DNA of 64,000 nucleotides, taken from NCBI GenBank assembly GCA_019636385.1, contig JAHBXT010000003.1:620001-684000 (forward strand), in the 5' to 3' direction. How positions within the stretch are numbered: position 1 is the stretch's first letter; every line of letters starts with the position of its first letter. The notes beneath the pieces are model-generated. The model worked only from the letters and a program-made list of their open reading frames with translations. It ran no database searches and was not told the origin of the DNA. This document shows positions 24,557-32,967 of this stretch, in pieces. Made by a program: the position numbers and the translations under genes. Origin of the DNA: Pirellulaceae bacterium. Lineage in GTDB: Bacteria > Planctomycetota > Planctomycetia > Pirellulales > Pirellulaceae.

Positions 24557-25660
24557 CTACAAAGTAACGGCAGCCCCATCACGCTGAGCAGACCGGTAGC
24601 ATGCGTCCATGATCTGTTGGGTATGCAGCGCCCAAGTAGGCCACTGCGAATTCAATTGACCTGATAGTACCTGTGCAGCAAACGCTTGAATCATCCTGAC
24701 TTCCTGCGCTGAAGTATGTCCGGCATCGTATTCGTTCACAGTGTGGCGTTGCACATGGCTTTCCATGTGGAAAGAACAATTGTCGATGGCAAAATGATCG
24801 TTACCAACGATGGCCGACAATTCAGCTCCGCGGTAGGGCAGAACGAAATCGTCAATCCTCAAGTATCCCAGCGAACCGCTAACATGCAGCCATTGCTGGT
24901 GCGCCGTACGAAATGAATTGTAAAATGAGGCGGTTACTCCGCCGGGAAAAAGTAGCTCTCCGGAGAATTCACCGGGCACATCGCCGGGGCTGGCGTGGCC
25001 GCGCATGGTGGTCAGCGTCCGGCCACGTACTTCAACGGGCAACTGCTCATCCATCAGGCAGTAGAATGCTCGAATGCAGTACCAGCCTAAGTCCCCCAAG
25101 CATCCATAGGGCTCCAGTAGACTGTTGGTACGAATATTTTCGCGCGCGAATTCATCGCCACCAGCAAAGCTAAACTCGGATACCAAGCGGCGCACGTCTC
25201 CAATTTTGCCTGGTTCGGCCAGCAGCCGACGAACCAGCGGTAGACGCTGGCTGTGCATGAACATCACGCCATCCATGTACTGCACGCCGTGTTGGCGACA
25301 GGCCTCCAGCATCTCACTCAACTGACCGGCGTGCAATGCCGATGGCTTCTCGCCGATCACATGCTTGCCGGCCTCGGCAGCTCGAATCACCCATTGGTGT
25401 CGCAGGGCTGTGGGCAGCGGTATATAAACGGCGTCGACTTGGTCGCTATCGAGCAATTCCTGATAAGACCCAAAGGCTTGTGGTGGCGAGGTCTGCGGTA
25501 CTTCACTGGAGCACTGGTCGATAAACTGCTGCGCGGCCTGCTGGCTACGACTGGCTACGGCCGCCACTCGAGAGTTGCTCGCCAAGCGCATGGCTTTCCA
25601 ATTCTTGCGGCCGATTCCGGCTGTACTCAATATCCCAAACCGACACACGCGATCGGACAT
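24557..25660 (-). CDS. Gfo/Idh/MocA family oxidoreductase
   Basis: 367 residues. Rossmann start FGILSTAGIGRKNW, then YIPLPTALRHQW and the EKP motif in VIGEKPSAL near residue 99, the part of the active site that holds the catalytic lysine. The C-terminal alpha/beta domain ends with HTQQIMDACYRSA. Related to glucose-fructose oxidoreductases and dihydrodiol-type dehydrogenases. The gene lies 76 bases downstream of a DUF1080 hydrolase on the same strand. Such pairs are used to oxidise the C3 hydroxyl of sugars and then cleave the 3-keto-glycoside. No signal peptide is seen, so it is cytosolic. Confidence 0.9.
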   Translation of the reverse strand: MSDRVCRFGILSTAGIGRKNWKAMRLASNSRVAAVASRSQQAAQQFIDQCSSEVPQTSPPQAFGSYQELLDSDQVDAVYIPLPTALRHQWVIRAAEAGKHVIGEKPSALHAGQLSEMLEACRQHGVQYMDGVMFMHSQRLPLVRRLLAEPGKIGDVRRLVSEFSFAGGDEFARENIRTNSLLEPYGCLGDLGWYCIRAFYCLMDEQLPVEVRGRTLTTMRGHASPGDVPGEFSGELLFPGGVTASFYNSFRTAHQQWLHVSGSLGYLRIDDFVLPYRGAELSAIVGNDHFAIDNCSFHMESHVQRHTVNEYDAGHTSAQEVRMIQAFAAQVLSGQLNSQWPTWALHTQQIMDACYRSAQRDGAAVTL

Positions 25661-25736
25661 TCCAAATCCCTACTTCAAGATGTATTCCGGTTGTAAAATC
25701 CAGCGTAGCAGGTTCGATGGAAGCCGCGAGCTATCG

Positions 25737-26549
25737 CTATTTGTCCTGCACAGGTATTTCCTGGGCGCCGCGACGAATAAATGGACCGCGCTCTCGTTCG
25801 CCTTGAATTGGCTGCAGCCGTCGGACCCAAATATTGCGGAAGCGAACAGGATTGCCGTGATCCTGTAAGCGAATCGGTCCGGCATCCGCATGTTGTTTGT
25901 ATTCTGGCGGGCGATGATAGGGTGTGTCCCCCTCTAGCTGAAAATGGTTCAAGATCAAGATGCCATTGTGAATGGCGGTAATGTATGCGGGAGACTTCAG
26001 CGAGCCGTCTTCATTGAATCTCGGCGCCGTCCAAACAATGTCATAAACATTCCATTGACCGGGAGGTCGCATCGCGTTGGCCAACGGCGGAGTCTGCTTG
26101 TAGATGGCTCCCGCCTGGCCGTCGGGATATGTCTCGTTCTCGAACGAATCTAGCACCTGAATCTCATAGGTATTCATGAAAAAAATGCCACTGTTGCCAC
26201 GACCTTGACCGCTGCCGCGAATCTCCGTTGGCGCGGACCATTCAAGGTGCAACTGACAGTCACCAAATGTCTCTTTGCTAAAGATGTCTCCTCGGCCAGA
26301 TACCATGGCACCCTCTTCGATCCGCCACTGGTCCGCATTGTTCCATTGAGAAAGGTCCGTGCCGTCAAACAGAATGACTGCGTCTGATGGAGCATCAGCG
26401 GAAGTGGCACCTGGGGTCAGCACTTTGGGTTTTTCCCATCTGATACCAGACAAGTATTCTTCGGCCGCTGCCGGTGACGCACCGAAAAACAGCAGCAACA
26501 GTGCTAGTCTCCAAGCACTCTTGACTTTATAGTTCAAGACCAATTTCAT
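25737..26549 (-). CDS. secreted DUF1080 protein (3-keto-disaccharide hydrolase domain)
   Basis: 270 residues. Signal peptide to about residue 29 (LLLFFGASPAAA). The DUF1080 fold begins ILFDGTDLSQWN near residue 57 and continues with GRGNSGIFFM, YEIQVLDSF, GAIYKQ, PGQWNVYDIVW and IRLQDHGNPVRFRNIWVR. These beta-sandwich proteins cleave 3-keto-glucosides or bind glycans and are greatly expanded in planctomycetes. The frame is open to 26696, but the ATG at 26549 starts the signal peptide. It is probably co-transcribed with the oxidoreductase at 24557. An export signal means the two products may work in different compartments. Confidence 0.92.
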   Translation of the reverse strand: MKLVLNYKVKSAWRLALLLLFFGASPAAAEEYLSGIRWEKPKVLTPGATSADAPSDAVILFDGTDLSQWNNADQWRIEEGAMVSGRGDIFSKETFGDCQLHLEWSAPTEIRGSGQGRGNSGIFFMNTYEIQVLDSFENETYPDGQAGAIYKQTPPLANAMRPPGQWNVYDIVWTAPRFNEDGSLKSPAYITAIHNGILILNHFQLEGDTPYHRPPEYKQHADAGPIRLQDHGNPVRFRNIWVRRLQPIQGERERGPFIRRGAQEIPVQDK

Positions 26550-26652
26550 GGCTGTCTGCTCCAAGTTAAAACCTATAATATCTGTAAAGCAACATCGCGC
26601 TCGGTAACCAATGCCCATTTTAGCGTGGTGTACGCGGATGTAGTAGCACCTG

Positions 26653-27993
26653 CTAGGGCGTCCACTCGCCCACCGCAGCCACAATACGATGGTCATCTTC
26701 TGGCGCTACAAACCGCAGGTCGATGTAGGCTGGGTCAACCCGGCGATCCATGGCGATGGCTGCTCGTTGTTCTCCACCAGTCTCCAGCCAGTCGAAGAAT
26801 GTAGAAGCATTTGCGGAAACATGCACCTGGATGGCCGGGCCTGCCAATTGGTATCGACACCACGGTGCTGGTCCCAGCGGTTGCGAGCGATCGACAACAT
26901 TCGCGCCAGCAATTGGACCTAGACCACTCAGCTGCACCGCCAGTCGTTGACTGCGATTCTTCAAGACTTGTGGATTGGCAACCAACCCTCCAATAACAAG
27001 GCCACATTCCAGATCATCTTCAACGCTTGCCAACTGCATCGCTAGGACGTTAGCTGCGACAGTCGAGGCATCCATCCCGGCTCCCAGGCTTGATGCGGCT
27101 TGGCTGATTCTTTCGAGCGGATGCGTGCCACCCAGGCACAGCAGGCCGGACATTCCACCCAATAACAAATGGGTAGGTAGTAATACCACATCTGTGCCGT
27201 CACCACACCGCTGGTTGGCCAGTGGGAACCCCATCTGCTGACTCAGTTGCGGACTGAGACATCCATCAGCCAGCAGTTCGATGACCGGCGCATTGTGTTT
27301 TTTCGCAGCAGTCAATGCCTGAGCACGCTGCGCCGCTGCCGTCTGAGAGTCTAAGTTATTCGGACTCACCAACAAGATCGCCTGATCGTGGCGATTGGAC
27401 AACGCTTGTTGCCAGTCGCTGGCTTCTACGCCGTTGACGGTACCAACTTCGGACACTGAATTGCCCCAGGCAGCGGCTTGCCGTTGAACGTCACCTACGC
27501 CAGCCAGACGCACGCAATCGGTTCGAGCCATTACCAAACCGCCGGGAGCTAACGTGCGAGAAACCAACTGCAGTCCGCCCAACATGTCGCTCAACCACAA
27601 ATGATTGCAGCCAGCCAAGCAATGTCTGACCGCCTCGTTGGACCGTCGCATAGTTCGTTGTCGGTCATGATAGGCGGTTGCGGCGCGCGCATACGACCAT
27701 GCGGCCGAGGAGATGATCGGCCAGCGATCCGCGTTTGACAGAAATAAGCTGCCAGTGGCATTCAGCAATTCACTATCTGGGCCGACGCTGTCCCCAGCAA
27801 GGGAACTTAGCCAACTGCGTACTTGCTGCCAAGCTTCATGAGCCTGCTGCAGCGGATTGACATCCTTCAAGCCCACTTTGCTGAGCGCATCACGGACTTT
27901 ATGGGACAGTTCGGGACGCTGCAGGGCATCCACGACCTTTTCAAACGCAGCTACGGGCAACAAGTCTTCCAACCGACTGGGTATTTTCGCCAT
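26653..27993 (-). CDS. SelA-like PLP-fold protein lacking the catalytic lysine
   Basis: 446 residues. The order of motifs follows L-seryl-tRNA(Sec) selenium transferase: a helical N-terminus (PSRLEDLLP), LLNATGSLFLSN near 77 where SelA has NATGVVLHTN, a loop with GTVNGVEASDWQQAL near 184 (SelA GTTNRT), LLVSPNN near 207 and LLLGGMSGLLCLG near 277. SelA has SGDKLLGG with the PLP lysine at the last site; here the aligned residues are PTHLLLGG, Leu276 in place of lysine. It may therefore be a structural or regulatory relative. AGGGA lies six bases before the ATG at 27993. No selB or tRNA(Sec) gene was recognised. Function unknown. Confidence 0.7.
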   Translation of the reverse strand: MAKIPSRLEDLLPVAAFEKVVDALQRPELSHKVRDALSKVGLKDVNPLQQAHEAWQQVRSWLSSLAGDSVGPDSELLNATGSLFLSNADRWPIISSAAWSYARAATAYHDRQRTMRRSNEAVRHCLAGCNHLWLSDMLGGLQLVSRTLAPGGLVMARTDCVRLAGVGDVQRQAAAWGNSVSEVGTVNGVEASDWQQALSNRHDQAILLVSPNNLDSQTAAAQRAQALTAAKKHNAPVIELLADGCLSPQLSQQMGFPLANQRCGDGTDVVLLPTHLLLGGMSGLLCLGGTHPLERISQAASSLGAGMDASTVAANVLAMQLASVEDDLECGLVIGGLVANPQVLKNRSQRLAVQLSGLGPIAGANVVDRSQPLGPAPWCRYQLAGPAIQVHVSANASTFFDWLETGGEQRAAIAMDRRVDPAYIDLRFVAPEDDHRIVAAVGEWTP

Positions 27994-28200
27994 TTCAATC
28001 CCTACATTTTCAAGCCGCATCGCGCAGCAGTTGATATCGATTCTAGCGATTGTAATCCCGATACCAAGGACAGCACACTTCTTGGGCGGCCTGGGCTGCC
28101 TGGGATTGCATGTTTTCCAAGTGGCGAGGCTGAATATGGCCTAAGATTCGAAGATTGTTGAATCTATTGGCCCGCATCAAGCCGTCCGCATCGCTCGAAA

Positions 28201-29604
28201 ATGACAAACTTTCGAATCAAACAATCGCAGTCCCCGCTCCGCGCGGTTTTACGAGTTTGCGACGCGATCACCATTGCAGTCAGTTTGTATGCCAGTCAAT
28301 GGCTGGCTGGCCAGCCTACCAGCCAAAGCACGGCAGCCGCGATTGCAATTGCAATTGTGATTTACCTGTTGGTCAGCGAATTTTCGGCTGCCGTCAGCAC
28401 AAGCACGGAAAGAACTCCAAATTCGGAATTGCTCAAGACTGCATTCAATTGGTCGTTCACGGTGTTGTGCTTGTCCTTAGTCGCGTTCTTTACCCGCCAT
28501 GGCGAGTATTTCGCACGTAGCAGTATACTAAGTTGGATTGCGTTAACTGGTGCCAGCTTGGGCCTAGTCAATATCCTCCTGCGCCTCGCAACCGACATGT
28601 TCTTCTCAGCCGCTTGGAGTAGACGTAGGTGCGCCGTGGCCGGCTTGAACGAACTGGGCTGGCAATTGTTACAGAATTCTCAGGCTAATCCAGAATGCGG
28701 TTTAGATGTAGTTGCATTCTATGACGACCGTATCAAGAGCCGCCACCAGTTAGGCGATGAAGTCGTCAATCTGTATCGCGGTAAACTGGAAGAGTTAGTT
28801 GCAGAAGCCAAAGCAGGAAGGTTGGATACAGTCTTCGTGACGTTGCCGATGCGAGCGGAGAGCCGCATACGATGGTTGCTGGATGAGCTGGCAGATACCA
28901 CGAGCAGCGTCTATATCGTACCCGACTTCTTCGTATTCGAATTGCTGCATTCGCGATGGAATTCGATCGGAGGACTGCCAGCCGTTTCCGTCTTTGAGTC
29001 CCCGCTGTATGGAGTGGATGGTTTAGTCAAGCGACTGTTTGATATCGCCGCCGCCTCAGCAGCCTTAGTTGCCTTGCTGCCGGTGTTCGTGGTATGCGGA
29101 TTGCTGGTCAAGCGATCGTCGCCCGGACCGGTGTTCTTCCGCCAGTTGCGCTATGGTCTTGATGGCAAGAAAATCTGGGTTTGGAAATTCCGCACCATGC
29201 GCACTTGCGAAAATGGCGCGGAGGTACGTCAAGCGACTAAGGGCGACCCGCGCATTACAGCTATTGGCGCAGTCTTGCGTCGAACGAGCTTGGATGAACT
29301 GCCGCAACTGCTGAATGTGATTGAAGGCAGTATGTCGTTGGTTGGGCCACGGCCACACGCCAGCGCGCACAATGAACACTATCGCAAGCTCATTCGCGGT
29401 TATATGCTGCGCCACAAAGTCAAGCCTGGAATTACCGGCTTGGCCCAAGTTCAGGGGTGTCGCGGCGAGACGGAAACCCTAGACAAAATGCAAAAGCGCA
29501 TTGAATTCGACCACAAATACATACAGCACTGGTCGCTGTGGATGGATGTCAAGATTCTGCTACGCACCTGCCTGGTGGTATTCAGGCAGGAAAACGCCTA
29601 CTAG
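28201..29604 (+). CDS. undecaprenyl-phosphate sugar phosphotransferase (WcaJ/WbaP-like)
   Basis: 467 residues. N-terminal membrane segments (about 20-125), a soluble Rossmann-like middle (CAVAGLNELGWQLL and FYDDRIKSR), then the bacterial sugar transferase domain from about 275: VKRSSPGPVFFRQLR, WKFRTMR, DELPQLLNV, SLVGPRPH and KPGITGLAQVQGCRGE. These enzymes move a hexose-1-phosphate onto undecaprenyl phosphate to begin exopolysaccharide or O-antigen synthesis at the inner membrane. The full-length layout is intact. It sits alone, without a glycan operon around it. Donor sugar unknown, but glucose-type is common in this architecture. Confidence 0.93.
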   Translation: MTNFRIKQSQSPLRAVLRVCDAITIAVSLYASQWLAGQPTSQSTAAAIAIAIVIYLLVSEFSAAVSTSTERTPNSELLKTAFNWSFTVLCLSLVAFFTRHGEYFARSSILSWIALTGASLGLVNILLRLATDMFFSAAWSRRRCAVAGLNELGWQLLQNSQANPECGLDVVAFYDDRIKSRHQLGDEVVNLYRGKLEELVAEAKAGRLDTVFVTLPMRAESRIRWLLDELADTTSSVYIVPDFFVFELLHSRWNSIGGLPAVSVFESPLYGVDGLVKRLFDIAAASAALVALLPVFVVCGLLVKRSSPGPVFFRQLRYGLDGKKIWVWKFRTMRTCENGAEVRQATKGDPRITAIGAVLRRTSLDELPQLLNVIEGSMSLVGPRPHASAHNEHYRKLIRGYMLRHKVKPGITGLAQVQGCRGETETLDKMQKRIEFDHKYIQHWSLWMDVKILLRTCLVVFRQENAY

Positions 29605-30081
29605 GGCAAAGTTTTCTGCAGTGGGGCTCGGATCGCTCCACAGGCGGTTTCTAAATGCAGGACAAATGCACCGTCACTGCCGGTGATTGGCGCACAGGCT
29701 CTGATTGCTACGATAAGCGCCGTGATGTAGCTGAAGTCGCTCGCGCGTTTTGTAGTTGCGCACTTCATGTTTTGTGGACCGGAAATACCCCATGAGCTGG
29801 TTGTTCGTACTCAGCCTTTGGCGGTCATCGTACTCATACTCGAACAGTGCGTTTCGAGTACGAGCAGGAGTACCATTGCATTGAGTACAAGTACGATTCC
29901 AGGACCAAAAGCGCAACTTCAAAACTCGCGCGGTTGTCCAATGGGGTGACCACCATCTGCTGACATTGGCTACGGAGCTACAATTATGGGCAGTATGCAC
30001 CTCAGGGTTGTCGTGGTCGCTACTCGGTTCAAAATACCGGCATTGTCTTTTCAGCGCAGTTCACAATCGGAGCTAACTAAC
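29605..30081. other. non-coding stretch with GAGTAC-rich inverted repeat
   Basis: 477 bases. At about 29828-29895 the words GTACTC and GAGTAC recur and face each other, e.g. ACTCGAA (29838-29844) against TTCGAGT (29853-29859). The rest shows no gene: open frames on either strand have no recognisable domain. Confidence 0.5.
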
Positions 30082-30579
30082 ATGTTGTCGAAAATAACCT
30101 ACTTTGCTGGGGCCAAACCGGCGCTTCACCGCTTACGTCCGAACTTGGCGATCACCATAGCACTAAACGCATTGGTTCTGATGTGTATCTCTTGCGAATC
30201 CAAAAAGCCTGAACAACCAGCGGCCGAAAACGCAGCCCCCGCCCCGCCGCCTATGGCAGCGCAACCTGCCGAGGTGGGCGTCGGTAAGCAGGGGGCGAGT
30301 ATGGAGAATGACACGGCCGCCGACAGGCTCATTACGGGGCCGGCGATTCAATTATTTCAAGCTCGCCAGCGCGCTGTGTTTGACGTGCAGATACCTCATG
30401 CACTAAATCTATACAAGGCGCTAAATGGCGCCGCACCTAAGAGTCACGATGAATTTGTGCGCGAGATTCTGCAAGCCAACTCAATTTCGCTGCCAGAGCT
30501 GAAGGAGGGAATGGTGTATCGCTACAATCCTGAAAAACAAGAGCTGTGGGTCTATCCGGCCAATCAAGCTCCCAACTAG
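30082..30579 (+). CDS. small predicted lipoprotein of unknown function
   Basis: 165 residues. A basic start and hydrophobic segment lead to CISC near residue 36, a plausible lipobox. A Pro/Ala-rich linker (about 45-75) follows, then a soluble part with RAVFDVQIPHALNLYKALNG and PKSHDEFVREILQ, ending with VYRYNPEKQELWVY. This C-terminal style is seen in planctomycete hypothetical proteins, but I do not recognise a family. The frame is open to 29986; ATG at 30082 is chosen because it opens the signal peptide. The last codons lie inside a 16-base tandem repeat. Confidence 0.65.
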   Translation: MLSKITYFAGAKPALHRLRPNLAITIALNALVLMCISCESKKPEQPAAENAAPAPPPMAAQPAEVGVGKQGASMENDTAADRLITGPAIQLFQARQRAVFDVQIPHALNLYKALNGAAPKSHDEFVREILQANSISLPELKEGMVYRYNPEKQELWVYPANQAPN

Positions 30580-30660
30580 CCAAGCTCCCAACTAGCCAAG
30601 CTGTCAACTAGCCAAGCTGTCAACTAGCGGGCTGTCAACTTGCGGGCTGTCATTTGGGCG
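30568..30660 (+). repeat. 16-base tandem repeat across a gene end
   Basis: Units are GCTCCCAACTAGCCAA twice, GCTGTCAACTAGCCAA, then shorter GCTGTCAACTAGCGG and GCTGTCAACTTGCGG and a partial GCTGTCATTTGGGCGG. The first unit contains the stop codon (TAG, 30577-30579) of the lipoprotein gene. No other feature is seen up to 30762. Confidence 0.85.
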
Positions 30661-30762
30661 GGAGGCCGATAGGGCTAGACCAGCAACCCCAGTGTCTAGA
30701 CGGAGGACAATCCATTGAACCAACGCAAAAGCATTGACCCAACGCGAAAGCGACACTCGTTG

Positions 30763-32319
30763 CTAATTCGCGGCTCGTCGGGCTGGCTGCTGATCTTCAG
30801 TCACTGCCTCATGCCGGCGGTCTTCACTTCGTCCGACCGTGATTTGTATGGCGTGCAGCATTGCTCCGGCCTTGTTCAGCGTTTCCTGGTACTCGGCTGA
30901 CGGAACACTGTCGGCCACGATTCCGGCCCCAGCTTGGATATAGATCTTGTTATTGCAAAAGACGATGGTTCGCAGAGCGATACAGGTATCCATGTTGCCG
31001 TTGTAATCCAGGTGGCCGACGGCACCAGCGTAAGGCCCACGGCGATGTGGTTCGATTTCGTCGATAATTTCCATGGCCCGCACTTTGGGTGCTCCCGATA
31101 CGGTACCGGCTGGCAAGCAAGCCTTGAGCGCATCCATCGCGGTCAGCTCGGGTCTGAGCCGCCCTTGTACATTCGAGCTAATATGCATGACGTGACTGTA
31201 GCGCTCGACAACCATGACATCGCTCAGTTCAACACTGCCATATTGGGCGACGCGACCGATGTCGTTCCGGCCCAGGTCTACCAGCATCACGTGCTCAGCT
31301 CGTTCTTTGGGATCGGCCAGCAGTTCCGCAGCCAATTCAGCGTCTTCTCGGTCATCTTTGCCACGTCGTCTGGTACCTGCCAGCGGGCGCACTGTGGTTA
31401 CACCGTCCATGACGCGGCACATTACTTCGGGCGACGAGCCAACCAAAGTGACGGCTGGTGTGCGCACGTAGAACATAAAAGGACTGGGATTCACGACTCG
31501 CAGCGTACGGTAAACTTCAAAGGGATCGCACAGTTGCGGCAGCTCCAACCGCTGTCCGATAACCACCTGAAAAATATCGCCCGCACGGATGTATTCAACG
31601 CACTTCCCGACAGCCAGCTCGAACTCAGGCTGCGTAAAATTGCTAGTGGGAGTCAACTGCATGCAGGAATCCATTTCAAAATCTTCTAACGGACTGGGCG
31701 GTAACGGGCGCTCCATGCGCTTGCACAATTCGTCCACTCGATAGGCACCGTCTGCCAAGGCGTCAGCAACATCTTTAAACTCGGACAGTCGCACGTAGGC
31801 TACGACAAACAGCGACTTGGTGACGTGATCGAAAATCACCAGGTCGTCGAATAGCGAAAAATCCAGATCGGGCAAACCGCGGTCATCGGTCGGAGGATTC
31901 GGCAAGTTTTCCACATAGCGCACTACGTCGTAACTGGCATACCCAAATGCGCCACCGGTCAGGGGAGGCAATTCTGGCAAACGGGCGGTGCGCTTTCCCG
32001 AGACGGTTTCCCATAGAGCCTGCAATGGATCAGCGACCTGTTCTTCCGTAACGGTCTGTCCGCGCTGGATGGTTAAAATATTGCCGCTGGCGGAGATGCG
32101 CTGATAGGGCGCGACGGCCACCAGGCTGTAACGGCCAACCTTTTCTCCGCCAATCACGCTTTCCAGCAGAATTGCCGACGGGCTATCAGGTTCCAATAGT
32201 TGAAACGCCGAGACGGGCGTCAACGTATCGCTGAGCAGTCGCCGATAGACGGGAACGATGTCGAAGCTGCGTGCTAACTCCAAGAATCGTTCAGGGGTCG
32301 GGAAAAATCGAGCCTTCAT
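30763..32319 (-). CDS. trpE: anthranilate synthase component I
   Basis: 518 residues. It turns chorismate into anthranilate with ammonia from a TrpG partner. The N-terminal region carries the tryptophan-site element LLESV (near 47). Catalytic marks are LVDLGRNDIGRVA, GTVSGAPKVRAMEII, RRGPYAGAVGHLDYNG and AGAGIVADS. Length matches TrpE; PabB-like alternatives usually lack part of the N-terminus. The ATG at 32319 has GAGGAC just upstream and lies 29 bases inside the preceding SseB-like gene, so the two are probably translationally coupled. No trp operon surrounds it. Confidence 0.93.
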   Translation of the reverse strand: MKARFFPTPERFLELARSFDIVPVYRRLLSDTLTPVSAFQLLEPDSPSAILLESVIGGEKVGRYSLVAVAPYQRISASGNILTIQRGQTVTEEQVADPLQALWETVSGKRTARLPELPPLTGGAFGYASYDVVRYVENLPNPPTDDRGLPDLDFSLFDDLVIFDHVTKSLFVVAYVRLSEFKDVADALADGAYRVDELCKRMERPLPPSPLEDFEMDSCMQLTPTSNFTQPEFELAVGKCVEYIRAGDIFQVVIGQRLELPQLCDPFEVYRTLRVVNPSPFMFYVRTPAVTLVGSSPEVMCRVMDGVTTVRPLAGTRRRGKDDREDAELAAELLADPKERAEHVMLVDLGRNDIGRVAQYGSVELSDVMVVERYSHVMHISSNVQGRLRPELTAMDALKACLPAGTVSGAPKVRAMEIIDEIEPHRRGPYAGAVGHLDYNGNMDTCIALRTIVFCNNKIYIQAGAGIVADSVPSAEYQETLNKAGAMLHAIQITVGRSEDRRHEAVTEDQQPARRAAN

Positions 32320-32779
32320 CGTCCTCGTTTGACTCTTCACTGAACTCGAAGCAGCATGGCGAAAAATAACATTCTTGATCTGACGTCGGATTGACCAACA
32401 AGCCAATGCCTGTTGGCAAACCATCTAACAACTGATCGCCTTCCATGACTACGGCCGGCAGGCGCTTGCCGTCGGTTACCTCTTCACAAATCATCTCCAT
32501 GAAGCTTTCCACCGCAGCGTAACTGGTAAAGCAAACCACCGCCAAATCGTCATCAACTTCGGCCAGCACGACGCTAAAGTTCTCGTCCTCATCGATCTCG
32601 ACTTCACCGGTTTCCAAGTCGATTTGCTGTAAGACGATAAAATCGTTGGCTCGAATCAGCGTTTCCGCCCGTTCCGCGTCGTTCTCTTCAGCCGCAGAAG
32701 CGATTTCTGCTCCCAAAACTGGATTGTCGGGGTAGTCGATTTCCGGATCATCTGCGGAACTCATATCGGTGCCGTCCAT
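32291..32779 (-). CDS. acidic SseB-like protein
   Basis: About 162 residues, very rich in Asp and Glu. LIRANDFIVLQQ, FSVVLAEVDDDLAVVCFTSYAAVESFM and GDQLLDGLPTGIGLLVNP resemble the SseB N-terminal domain, a small fold often found in stress or secretion-linked proteins of unknown activity. It ends with an acidic tail (EESNEDDEG). Three possible starts exist (32839, 32779, 32764); the ATG at 32779 is chosen without a clear ribosome site. Its 3' end overlaps the start of trpE. No signal peptide. Confidence 0.65.
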   Translation of the reverse strand: MDGTDMSSADDPEIDYPDNPVLGAEIASAAEENDAERAETLIRANDFIVLQQIDLETGEVEIDEDENFSVVLAEVDDDLAVVCFTSYAAVESFMEMICEEVTDGKRLPAVVMEGDQLLDGLPTGIGLLVNPTSDQECYFSPCCFEFSEESNEDDEGSIFPDP

Positions 32780-32967
32780 TGAGTAGCTACGGTTGCAGGT
32801 GGAGCGCAATGAGCAATCCGCTATCGCCGATTGCCACATCAGACGGGAGGATCGCTGTCACACAGCGGAAATCCTAAACGAAAACTGCCTGTCTCGACAG
32901 AGGCGTACCGAGAACCCTTGGCAAATTAAAGCCAATCCAAGCCTGGCCGGGGCTCCAGGATGGCAGT

